Positions 10,695 through 19,253 of a stretch of 38,677 nt of DNA are shown in pieces. Origin of the DNA: Paracamarosporium sp. OC-R06-R3 (taxonomy: Eukaryota > Ascomycota > Dothideomycetes > Pleosporales > Didymosphaeriaceae); NCBI GenBank assembly GCA_019828545.1, contig JACVRA010000315.1:1-38677 (forward strand), read 5' to 3'. How positions within the stretch are numbered: position 1 is the stretch's first letter; each line of letters opens with the position of its first letter. Below the pieces are notes generated by a model. It ran no database searches. It had not been told where the DNA came from and worked only from the letters and a program-made list of their open reading frames with translations. A program made the translations under genes and the position numbers.

Positions 10695-10810
10695 AACTCC
10701 CCACGCGTTCTCGGCGATGCCGGGGGGTGCATGTCCGACACACGTTCTGGCCGTTAACTACGCAGCGCTTGGGAGAGTGACTGGGATTCGACCAGGGCCT
10801 AAACGTGTCT

Positions 10811-10867
10811 GTAACAAACTTTTGTGGTTGCATGAAAGATAAGCAAGGCTGGCTCAGCAAGCTTCGC
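10811..10867 (+). repeat. Diverged repeat, copy 1, upstream of the hydrolase-like ORF
   Basis: The order GTAACAAACTT, GCAT-AAAGAT, GGCTGG, CAAGCTTCGC is repeated at 12,729-12,806 with insertions. Each copy ends within 50 bp of an ATG (10,908 and 12,815), so it may be a duplicated promoter-proximal segment or a short repeat. Confidence 0.35.
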
Positions 10868-10907
10868 CTGCGGCACAGAGTCAACGCGAAGAGGGAAGCC
10901 GTTAGTA

Positions 10908-11324
10908 ATGCATGTGGCTTTTCAACACGCTAGCGTCCTTGGTCTGATAAATAAGCTCATGGGTGTGCCAACTAACGACCCAACACCGCCACCTTCAGAT
11001 CGTATTATCTCGCCAAAGCACTTTTCCAACTACATCGATGTTGAGTTCATCAATGCATTGGATATGATTGGTGTACAGTACTCTCCGGACATGTTAACCT
11101 ATAAGGTTGAGCAGCCGGAAGTGTATAGACCACGAAAAGGGCTGAGAGTGGTGGTTGTTCGGGGCACTAAGGATATGAACACCCCAGAGGCAAATACAGC
11201 TCAATTAGTTGAGTTTTTCAAATGTAACGGCACGGAAGTTAAATACGTGTTAGTGGAAGGAGCGCCTCATGCATTTGATGTGCCAAGCGTGGAGAAGGAA
11301 TACGGTAAATTCAAACTTGACTAG
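10908..11324 (+). CDS. Alpha/beta-hydrolase-like C-terminal fragment
   Basis: An open frame of 138 codons. The C-terminal half reads RVVVVRGTKDMNTPEANTA, then LVEFFKCNGTEVKYVLVEGA, then PHAFDVPSVE. This matches the end of an alpha/beta-hydrolase fold, with a strand followed by the acidic triad position (TKDMNTP) and then the catalytic His (PHAFD). The nucleophile elbow and oxyanion-hole half of the domain are missing, and I do not find them upstream, so this is a remnant or a gene whose upstream exons are unrecognisable. The assignment is by overall pattern and is tentative. It sits between the F-box gene and a small membrane protein gene. Confidence 0.4.
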   Translation: MHVAFQHASVLGLINKLMGVPTNDPTPPPSDRIISPKHFSNYIDVEFINALDMIGVQYSPDMLTYKVEQPEVYRPRKGLRVVVVRGTKDMNTPEANTAQLVEFFKCNGTEVKYVLVEGAPHAFDVPSVEKEYGKFKLD

Positions 11325-12014
11325 GACGCTCTCCATGCTTACGCGATGGAACCGACGAAACGGAGGGATAAATAGTTTAATCTGAAGGTAACTAGATATG
11401 CTTCGGCATCTATTCACCGTAATACTTTTGCGTGCACAGTGGTGAAGATGATAAACACATAGAACTTTCCTTATCAGTAGTCACCACCCATGTGTTGCAC
11501 TTTTCCCAGCACCTCGACACGGTTAGCTGCTGCTTTTTGCAACAACGCGATCGCGAGAAGATAATGCAACATTCCTGTTCCGTCAACCAATACACGGTGG
11601 CGGTGAGACGAAAATCGTGCATGGAGGAGGCAAGAAGCATCCTGCACACACTTTCAATGTACCACTGCACATCAGAGGCATCCTGCTCCGGGATAAAGCA
11701 CCAATCTATGAGGGCTTCCAACAATCTGGCCTATACGGTACTGGCCGCACTGACCGCCATCTCCTCAAGCCGGCTGCATAAAGCGATAGTTGCCAGCCTA
11801 CCAAACCCATGTCCTAAATGTTCTCTCTCTAGTCGCCTGCATATGCAGCTAGATAAGTGTGTTACACTATACGAGCTATCGATTAGCAGCATGTGCATCC
11901 TTCCAAGGGTGTGGCAGAGTTATAATATATAACACGATACTATCCTCACTGTGTACTAAAGATTTATTATTAAGTTACTTAATTCCCACACCTTACTCTT
12001 TCGACCCGTTCATC
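11325..12014. other. Intergenic region, no supported gene
   Basis: Frames of 100-166 codons are open on both strands over 11,410-11,930, but neither shows a recognisable motif, and they overlap antisense. A TATA-rich stretch (TTATAATATATAAC, about 11,922-11,935) lies 80 bp upstream of the membrane-protein ATG at 12,015 and could be its core promoter. Confidence 0.4.
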
Positions 12015-12541
12015 ATGCCTGAGCTATTACGAACGTTCTTAGATCGTGAACGTCTCCACCTATTATATGCCGCTGTTCTTTTCATAGTGGCTATCTATAT
12101 ATTTTTACCATCTCATTTGGCCACCATCTCATTCATCAGCGCCATTAGTGGTGCCACTTTCCGCCGAGCTGGATTGATATGGAGTTTTATTGCTCCTGTT
12201 GGCGCGCTTGCTATCGCCCCGACGCTTTGGAGTGTTGACATTAGAATTCCTCATAAGTTAGATCCAAGTTTCACGATTACGGCCTGTTGCTGATCTATGA
12301 AGGCCTATTAACCATGGACGCTACCCGTCATTCCGACCTCGTTCTCTGCGCATTTATGGTATTGACAGCTATATACGCCGGGATGGTTGGTGCTAGAGAT
12401 AAAACAACGAACTGGGTTTTTATAATTGTATGGCTTATTCTTTTTACGGTCAGCTCCTGGGGGTATTTTATTCAATCACTTATTGTGAATGCTTCCGTCT
12501 ATCTCTTAATCTATTGTATCCGGGCGGCACTTTCTATATAG
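12015..12541 (+). CDS. Small multi-pass membrane protein, split into two frames
   Basis: The first part (from the ATG at 12,015 to 12,293) has hydrophobic segments such as LLYAAVLFIVAIYIFL and AGLIWSFIAPVGALAIA. The second part, in another frame to 12,541, adds LVLCAFMVLTAIYAGMV, WVFIIVWLILFTV and SVYLLIYCIRAAL. Together they would give about 170 residues with five or six membrane segments. The change of frame near 12,255-12,290 is either a short intron I could not place with confidence or a frameshift. No family is recognised. It lies 270 bp upstream of the ABC transporter on the same strand. Confidence 0.45.
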
Positions 12542-12728
12542 AAGGGATCCTATCAAGGAGATACTAAAAATTGCTCTGGCTTGGTGAAGAGTGGAGAACA
12601 TGATAGTAGTTGGATTTTTTTGGGTAGCACGGTGAAGGAGTTTATGTTCTCTGGTGTATTTTCCTAGGGTCTCGCACAGAAATAGGCACGTGGGCTGCCT
12701 ACGGCCTATTAATTTTGCATATATATTT

Positions 12729-12806
12729 ATAACAAACTTGCATAGCTGCATAAAGATGATAACAGCGCGGCTAGAACGCGGGCGAGGCTGGCCCGACAAG
12801 CTTCGC
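12729..12806 (+). repeat. Diverged repeat, copy 2, upstream of the ABC transporter
   Basis: Partner of 10,811-10,867, ending 9 bp before the ATG at 12,815. Confidence 0.35.
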
Positions 12807-12814
12807 ACATAAGT

Positions 12815-15181
12815 ATGCCTTACCCAGATACTTGCCGTGCCGTGCAAATTAAATTCGCTATTCCATGCTCTGTTTTGTTCAACCACTTTTTCAACAAGAC
12901 TACAGCTATCGTCTTCGAAATGCAGATCCCTTACGAGGGCTTTCTTAACTATGCGTATGCCCCCACTATTGCGCTGTTTTATCTTCTTGCTCTCGTTTTT
13001 GGCTTGTGCACACTGCAGCAAGCGGCTACGCTGAGCCTGAAGAGACGGAGCCCGGTAGTGCTACCCATACTTATCATCGCCTTAAGCTACGTTCTCGAGG
13101 CCCTCCTCTACGTCTACCGAAGACCAACTGACGACGATCAATCGACTCCTCAACATGCCATATTCCGTGTCCTTAGCGTTGCTCCACTATGGACAGCCCT
13201 CGCGGTCTATCTACTCAGGACGAAATCGCTACTATGGAATCCGTATGTCGTTGTCTTTATTCTCGGATTCCTATTCGAAAGTATCACCACGGCTCTCCTG
13301 CTCGCCACTCGAAGATACCAGAACACCGTTTCTCTAGGCTTCAGCATTGCAAGGCCTGTGGTCACCCTCGCACTATTAATAAATAGCATTTTTGTCATTT
13401 TGTCCTGCCGGGCAGCACAGCATACCGACGAAGAGGCGCAGCCGCTTCTCAGACACAGCAATGGAGATACAATTCCGCAATACCGGAGTCAGCTTACGGA
13501 ACCGGATAATTGGATTGAATACATACAACGCTTTGCAATATTCATGCCTCACCTGTTGCCATGGCATGACTCGAAAATCCTCTGGTCTCTAGCGATTCGC
13601 ATTGTTATAGCTATTCTAACCCGTGGCTTAAACATTGTTATCCCTCAGCAGCTTGGGATTGCTATTGAAAAGCTGAGTTCAGGGTTAGGAACGATGCCTT
13701 GGAAAGAAATCACCCTCTGGGCATGCTGCCTCTGGCTTGACAGCCGTGCTGGGCTTAACGTCCTTGACAGTCTTGCGAGCAACTACATTCAGAATTCTTC
13801 ATACAAGCAAGTCACAGAGTTAGCTATGGGCCATATTTTGGGCTTATCATTCGACTTCCACTCCCATAAAGATACTGGAGAGGTTCTAAAAACCGTCGAT
13901 CAAGCGGGGGCGTTGAACAACCTAGTTCAGCTTATTATTTTTGATATCATTCCGATTGTAATTGATTTCATCATCGCAATTGGATATGTTACTCATCTCT
14001 TCGGCATATCCTTGACTTTAGTCGTGTTCGGCATCTCAGCAACCTGCGTCTCGCTTGGAATCGTTGTTAACCCGTGGATACAACGCAAACAAAGAATACT
14101 GGTCGAAAACAACCGTAAGGAGAGCCAGGTAGCATATGAAGCTGTGTTAAACTGGCTTACTATCACCTACTTTAGTCGAACCCAATTTGAGAAACAGCGG
14201 TATGGTAGTGTGGTTCAAGATCTTGTTGATGCTTCATACGGTTACCTTTACCGACTGCTGTGTGGCAATGCTGCCCAGGATCTTGTTATGACTATTGGAT
14301 TCACCGGCTGCACTAGTCTTGCTATGCTACATGTTGCTTCAGGAGAAAAATCAATCGGGGGCCTAGTAACCTTTATTACTTATTGGAGTGCTATAAAGGG
14401 TTCCGTCAAGGGAATTACAAGCTCATACCAGACGATTAGTTCGACACTTGTTAGTGCTGAAGAGCTTGTTCGGTTGCTCTATACAGAACCCTCTGTAACT
14501 AACGCTGAATCATCAAAGGAGCTCGTCGTTCATGCTGGAGCGGTTAGGTTCCGGGACGTTAGCTTTGCTTACGACTCCCGCAAACCACTTATAGAGAAGA
14601 TAAACTTCTTAGCAGAACCTGGCCAGACAGTCGCCATTGTCGGTACAACTGGTGGTGGAAAATCCACTATCCTAAAGCTTCTCCTCCGGTTGTACGACGT
14701 ACATAAGGGATCCATTACAATTAACAACCAAGACGTGCGCAATGTTACGCTCTCTAGCCTCCGAAGAGCTATTAGAATCGTGCCTCAGCATCCGGAACTC
14801 TTCAACCGTTCCATTCAAGAAAACATTCGCTATGGTCGCCTCGACGCTACAGACGAAGAAATTGAAGACGCATGCAAAGCGGCTGCTATTCATAACAAGA
14901 TTATGGAATTTCCAGACGGTTACAAGACTAATGTGGGAGAGGGAGGGGTTAAGCTTTCTGGAGGAGAACTTCAGCGCCTTGCCATCGCTCGCGTCCTACT
15001 CAAAAACCCTCAAATTATAGTGTTAGATGAGGCTACCTCTGCAGTGGATACATTAACGGAAGCGGAGATTCAGGAAGCCCTCCAGCGCCTAACCTCTGGT
15101 CGAACTGTGTTTGTAATTGCGCATCGCCTGTCTACTGTCGTCAGCGCAGACAAGATCTTGGTAACATCCCTCAGCACGTAG
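12815..15181 (+). CDS. ABC half-transporter, ABCB6/HMT1-like
   Basis: A frame of 788 codons without introns. It has an extra hydrophobic N-terminal domain of about five helices, then a six-helix transmembrane domain (about residues 245-540), then one nucleotide-binding domain. The ATP site is complete: Walker A GTTGGGKST (residues 610-618), signature LSGGE (714-718), Walker B IIVLDEA with D738/E739, and H-loop H770. This order is typical of the ABCB6/HMT1 group of half-transporters, which work as dimers in vacuolar or other membranes; substrates range from metal-thiol complexes to metabolites. The second Met (residue 36, at 12,920) is an alternative start that matches the hydrophobic N-terminus better. 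The protein stops soon after the H-loop (ADKILVTSLST), some 30-40 residues earlier than usual. A GTAACA at 15,161 could be a donor to a lost or unseen last exon. As part of the metabolic block it may be the exporter. Confidence 0.85.
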   Translation: MPYPDTCRAVQIKFAIPCSVLFNHFFNKTTAIVFEMQIPYEGFLNYAYAPTIALFYLLALVFGLCTLQQAATLSLKRRSPVVLPILIIALSYVLEALLYVYRRPTDDDQSTPQHAIFRVLSVAPLWTALAVYLLRTKSLLWNPYVVVFILGFLFESITTALLLATRRYQNTVSLGFSIARPVVTLALLINSIFVILSCRAAQHTDEEAQPLLRHSNGDTIPQYRSQLTEPDNWIEYIQRFAIFMPHLLPWHDSKILWSLAIRIVIAILTRGLNIVIPQQLGIAIEKLSSGLGTMPWKEITLWACCLWLDSRAGLNVLDSLASNYIQNSSYKQVTELAMGHILGLSFDFHSHKDTGEVLKTVDQAGALNNLVQLIIFDIIPIVIDFIIAIGYVTHLFGISLTLVVFGISATCVSLGIVVNPWIQRKQRILVENNRKESQVAYEAVLNWLTITYFSRTQFEKQRYGSVVQDLVDASYGYLYRLLCGNAAQDLVMTIGFTGCTSLAMLHVASGEKSIGGLVTFITYWSAIKGSVKGITSSYQTISSTLVSAEELVRLLYTEPSVTNAESSKELVVHAGAVRFRDVSFAYDSRKPLIEKINFLAEPGQTVAIVGTTGGGKSTILKLLLRLYDVHKGSITINNQDVRNVTLSSLRRAIRIVPQHPELFNRSIQENIRYGRLDATDEEIEDACKAAAIHNKIMEFPDGYKTNVGEGGVKLSGGELQRLAIARVLLKNPQIIVLDEATSAVDTLTEAEIQEALQRLTSGRTVFVIAHRLSTVVSADKILVTSLST

Positions 15182-16303
15182 CGAGAAGTACCTCGTAACG
15201 AGAACATTTCCACTACCGAGCCATCTTATATCTCTCCACAAAGGTCTATCAAACTATATATGATAATAATCGTTCTTTAGCTATCTCTTTACTAACTATT
15301 AATGTATAGAATAAAATATCGTAGCGTTAGTAGCACTATTGTCAATCTTGTAATCGCCTCAAAATCCGCTTTAGACGCTATACCCCTGTTCAATAACGAG
15401 TATTGACAAGCCTCTAGATTTCGGGACTATTTTGAGGTTGTTTAGGTATAAAAGAATCAACTTCGAAGAGTCTTAGGCCTCTTATACTAATGGTTGTGGA
15501 TTCCGAGAGTTTCGCCGAGCAGAAAGAGGGCAGCTTCTGCCAAAGCATATTTTTAGCACGCTTCGGCTAAGTTAGTGTAAAGAATCCGCCGTATTGAATT
15601 CTAGCGCAATCAGTCATCTGTGGCGCAGTGCCAAGGGAGTTTGTCTAGTTTGTCTGGTTTGTATAGTTTGTGCAAGCCAGAATGAACAGGTGTCCGGTTC
15701 GCTGCCTGGAAACGGGCGCTCGCTGCCTCTGGCTGCCTTCCACTTACACCATCGTAGTACAATCAACGACAGTGAGCTAATATGGATGTAGCTAGTAGAG
15801 CACTAGTCGAACCTCTTCCTGATGGCATACCTGACACGTTCCCGGCTCGAGCAACCCATTTCAACGTCGCTCTTGCTACCCTTTACGCTCGTGCGAGCGC
15901 CACTTTTTTTGTCGTACGAGAGAGCCTGTGTAATTCAGCCACAACTACATGGTTCTATAACTATATCGGATGCCAGAGGAAACAAAACAAGCTTCGACAA
16001 GATTTTGGTTCCAAGGGTGAAGCTGCATTACGCTAGGTCAATTAGCCACCCACTTCATGCGCCTCCTTCGCAAATGATGCATGAGATTGACATCTGAATA
16101 GACGTAATCCGAATGCCTGTTCGGAGGTTTCGGAGACCATCACGTGACCCTCCTCAATCGTGCGAAGCTAAACCTTGATAAACAACACCTAGCTTCCATG
16201 TCCGTTGTTCTTACATTGATCTTCTCAATTATCTACTAGGGTCCCTCGACACACACACACATTGATTCCAAGTATCATTTCAACGTAAAGTACTGCTATC
16301 AAG
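15182..16303. other. Intergenic region, no supported gene
   Basis: AT-rich around 15,240-15,320, then mixed. Short frames of 65-91 codons at 15,594-16,097 lack motifs and overlap one another. Contains the short tandem repeat at 15,638-15,673 and an (AC)n-type tract near 16,248-16,261, just upstream of the AsaB-like gene. Confidence 0.45.
15638..15673. repeat. Four imperfect copies of a 9-bp tandem repeat
   Basis: Units AGTTTGTCT, AGTTTGTCT, GGTTTGTAT and AGTTTGTGC lie head to tail. Noncoding. Confidence 0.7.
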
Positions 16304-17215
16304 ATGGCAATAGCTGAAGTCCAATCTCAATCGAGCACCCCTTCCCGAGACCCCGAGAATGAGGTTACCGTCAGCCCTATCCCCCAAGGGGACATCAAGA
16401 CCCCTCTCATGTTCGCAAAGCTACCCGAAAGCGGCGAACAAGCGTACATGTACATCAAGAAGGCTCCACCAGCAGGTGTTCCTTTTACAAATATACAGCC
16501 AATGCCCGTGATGGTACATTTGCACGATTTGCGTGGCAAAGAGTCATGTGTGAACCTTGACGACGACTCTCTGGAAGTACTCTTGAAAGTTCCCCGTCCG
16601 GTCAGCACCAATTTCGACGACGAGGATTGTATAAAGAGAACCTACTACCCCGAGGTAGAAAGGCAACTGAGAAGGGTGATCCCGAACGCAAGCAAGATCC
16701 ATATCTTCCGCCACGGTATCCGCCACACCAAGAATAATCCAAAACCTTATAACCCTCCTGCACTCATTGCACATGTAGACCATACACCTACGTCGGTTGT
16801 CCAGCGCGTCAAACGTCACTTGCCTGATGAAGCCGATAGCCTCCTCAAAGGCCGGTATCGCCTTATCCACTTTTGGCAATCACTCGCTGGTCCCGTCTAC
16901 GATACGCCTCTAGCTATTGCCTCATCCTCTACCGTCCGTGATGAGGATATCAAAACAGTGCTCACGCACTTGGAAGACTTTGACGAAGAGACAGGGAGTC
17001 CCGTGTTCAATGAGGGACAGAAATGGTACTATCTAAGCGGGGCAGATAGCGATGAAGCTATTCTGCATCAGATCTGGGACTCCGATGCGCATAAAGAAGG
17101 GAGCGGAGTGAAAGGAGGACGAGCTGTTCACTCGGCCTTCAAGGATCCTAGAACACCAGCCGACGCACCTGCGAGATGGAGTATCGAGGTGTCCGCCTTG
17201 GTTTTCCAGGAATAA
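16304..17215 (+). CDS. AsaB / GA4-desaturase-like hydroxylase
   Basis: A single exon of 303 residues, the usual length for the fungal AsaB/DES/CmcJ-like family of nonheme-iron hydroxylases and desaturases found in secondary-metabolite clusters. Family landmarks are present: YYPEVERQLRRVIPNASKI, IAHVDHTPTSVVQRV (candidate iron ligands H and D), IHFWQSLAGPVYDTPLAI, KWYYLSGADSDEAIL, and AVHSAFKDPRTP near the end. Known relatives act in aspergillic acid (AsaB) and gibberellin (DES) pathways; the substrate here is unknown. The terminal motif reads ARWSIEVSALVF, whereas I recall relatives having a charged residue before SIEV and Arg just after it, so the cosubstrate-binding Arg may be replaced. The start codon follows an AC-rich leader, typical of a fungal 5' region. 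It is transcribed convergently with the aminotransferase gene. Confidence 0.8.
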   Translation: MAIAEVQSQSSTPSRDPENEVTVSPIPQGDIKTPLMFAKLPESGEQAYMYIKKAPPAGVPFTNIQPMPVMVHLHDLRGKESCVNLDDDSLEVLLKVPRPVSTNFDDEDCIKRTYYPEVERQLRRVIPNASKIHIFRHGIRHTKNNPKPYNPPALIAHVDHTPTSVVQRVKRHLPDEADSLLKGRYRLIHFWQSLAGPVYDTPLAIASSSTVRDEDIKTVLTHLEDFDEETGSPVFNEGQKWYYLSGADSDEAILHQIWDSDAHKEGSGVKGGRAVHSAFKDPRTPADAPARWSIEVSALVFQE

Positions 17216-17359
17216 TTCTGGCATGATTCAACTCTGAGATATCGGGCGGCAGATGAAATTGTTTGTGCACCGAGAGATACCGTCTCTTCATTCCTATCAT
17301 CCCGAGTTGTGTATCCTAGTATTCACCGAAAAGGCGCAAAGGGAATATCTTTGAACATG

Positions 17360-17409
17360 TCACCACTATGCTTTCTTTATATCGTCACCGCTATGCTTTC
17401 TTTATATCC
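17360..17409. repeat. 25-bp tandem duplication
   Basis: The unit TCACCACTATGCTTTCTTTA followed by TATCG is present twice head to tail with two differences. It lies between the 3' ends of the AsaB-like and aminotransferase genes. Confidence 0.75.
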
Positions 17410-17506
17410 TGTTACACAACATCACATTTGAGAACACTTCGTATGGCAGTACTGCGTTACGAACTTGTAGCCCGCTATATCAACAATTTTGCCCTTTTTA
17501 TGACTG

Positions 17507-18853
17507 TCACGTCCTTAAACCACGTGCGCATGAACTGTAATAGATTTCCGGTGGTAATACAATGGTACACCACTCGAAATCGTCCGGAACAAGCCCCCTT
17601 TGTATACTCTGCAATGCGGATGCCATCCTTTCGCGGCACTTGTAGTCGTCCTTTCTACCTTTCTCATACTGGAACTTTCTGTTGTCGCCAAGGCATGTGA
17701 TAGACTTAATTGAGGCAACCCCAGCTGCAGTACCACAAGCCATGACCTCATCAAAGTCTTCAAGTTCCTCATATCTCACCTATGGTAGAGTTGATGAGCC
17801 TTGATGTAAGTAGCAGAAGAAGTAACGCACCGGTCTAATCTCGAAGTTCCATCCAAAATGCTCAGCTGACGTGAAGACACTTTTGCTCGTAACTCCTTTC
17901 ATTACACTTGCGCTATCCGGTGAAATGAGCGTGGTAGCGCCGTCCGAGTTCTTGACGCCCACAAAACTGGATGTCGAAAATTCATCAATTGCCGTTCTTG
18001 TTTTGCTATCAAGATGCAAGAGTAGCCCAAAACCTTTGCTCTTGGCTTCTTGCTGCCATTTGAAGATCGGTGCATAATTACCGCCAACCTTTGCGGAACC
18101 TGTGCCCATCGGCGCGGCCCGATCGAAATGCTCCAGAATCACAGCGTCGAGAGGCGCCAGTCCATACAACGAAGGTATAGGGTGTACAAATACACAGAAT
18201 GTGTACTCAAGCGAGGGTAAGTTGTTGATCTGCGGACCGCTGCCGAATATCAGAGGGCGAATGTAGAGGCACGCATTCGCGTCGTGAGGTGGTACGTAAA
18301 CAGCGTTCTCAGTTACAGCAAGACATACACATTGATAGAAGTGTTCATATGGCGGCGGTGGTATGGATACGGTCTCGCAAGAGTGGTTGAGGCGGCTGGC
18401 ATGGCTCTCTACGCGGAAAATGTTGATCTGGCCGCTAGGAGCACGGTAGGCTCGTATGAATGTCAGTAAGGCGCAAATATCCCAAGTTCATGGACTGATA
18501 TACAAACCTTTCATGCCCTCGAATACTTGCTGGCCGTAGTGAAGTCCGACAGCAAGGCCATCTACATTTAGCATGCGATTCTTGACCAACTTTGGTTCTG
18601 TCCATCTTCCAGATGCAACAGTGTAATGACTCTCAATGTGCTCATTGACTGTCGGATATCAGTTTCTGTTGCTGAAAAAGTCATATTTCCAAAGGATGAG
18701 ATTATACCATTCCGAACAGAGAAGTCCAACCCGTTCCAGTCTAATCCAAATGTCAGACTCCGCCAAGCATATCATCCTACAATTCTACATACCTAGATCG
18801 GCGCACGGAGGAGGAGGAAACTCAGGCGGCCGGAGTGCTTCATTATTCGACAT
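17507..18853 (-). CDS. Branched-chain-type aminotransferase (class IV PLP)
   Basis: Five exons (18853-18793, 18740-18708, 18648-18508, 18450-17831, 17779-17507) give 375 residues, a full-length fungal BCAT. Introns have donors GTATGT, GTATAA, GTTTGT and GTGCGT, mostly with CTGAC-like branch sites. The start MSNNEALRPPEF and the exon joins give continuous family sequence: LDWNGLDFSV, HYGQQVFEGMKAYRAPSG, INIFRVESHASRL, ACLYIRPLIFGSGPQI and GTGSAKVGGNYAPI. K199 of the last motif is the expected PLP lysine. C-terminal motifs TSSFVGV, TLISPDSASVMKGVT and EVMACGTAAGVASI are also present. These enzymes interconvert Leu/Ile/Val and their 2-oxo acids; duplicated copies in metabolite clusters (for example ToxF of the HC-toxin locus) supply unusual amino or oxo acids. 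It is divergent from the adjacent P450, suggesting shared control. I see no lesion. Confidence 0.9.
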
Positions 18854-19253
18854 TGATTTCATGAATACTTATCGATGGTACCCGGGCGGGACTCTTTTTG
18901 GGGGTAAGCGAAATCGTGCTATTGATTCAAAAGTGAGAGGATATGCATGATCCCCCTAGTCATGTGTCCCAACACGAGCGAATATTATGTGACGCTCTCG
19001 TCATCATTCGCCGAGAACCTGAGTAACATATCGGCGTAACTGTCGGGATTCATGCTATGTTTGCGCTATTAGTGTGATGATGTATGCTGTTCTTGGTATC
19101 TTAGCTTCGGAGTTCGTTGCGGGAGCATATCTTTCGACTATGGCTTTCGGGTACTTTAGAGTGTCCCCTTAGTCTATACATTCCAAGCGAAATTCGATCG
19201 TCTCCATCCATCAGTCTGTCCCTTACACGAATCTGTTATTCAATCGTGCCACC
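18854..19253. promoter_or_regulatory. Shared divergent promoter of the aminotransferase and P450
   Basis: This 400-bp interval lies between two outward-facing ATGs. It holds two CGG triplets in direct orientation with 9 bp between them (19,032-19,034 and 19,044-19,046), which could be a site for a Zn2Cys6 factor, though triplets this short occur by chance. Co-regulation is an inference from the arrangement. Confidence 0.4.

Noticed and set aside
10775..10805. A tRNA-like T-arm (stem CTGG/CCAG around ATTCGA)
   Set aside because: The loop length is wrong and no matching A-box, anticodon arm or acceptor stem could be found around it.
11410..11932. Antisense pair of open frames of 104 and 166 codons
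   Set aside because: Neither has a recognisable domain and they overlap on opposite strands; the Cys/Ser-rich composition looks non-coding.
15335..15440. Inverted short words (TTGTCAAT/ATTGACAA and CCTCAAAAT/ATTTTGAGG) downstream of the ABC transporter
   Set aside because: The pairs cross rather than nest and are only 8-9 bp, so they do not form a simple hairpin or terminal repeats.
15594..16097. Small open frames upstream of the AsaB-like gene
   Set aside because: Short, mutually overlapping in different frames, partly built on a tandem repeat, and without motifs.
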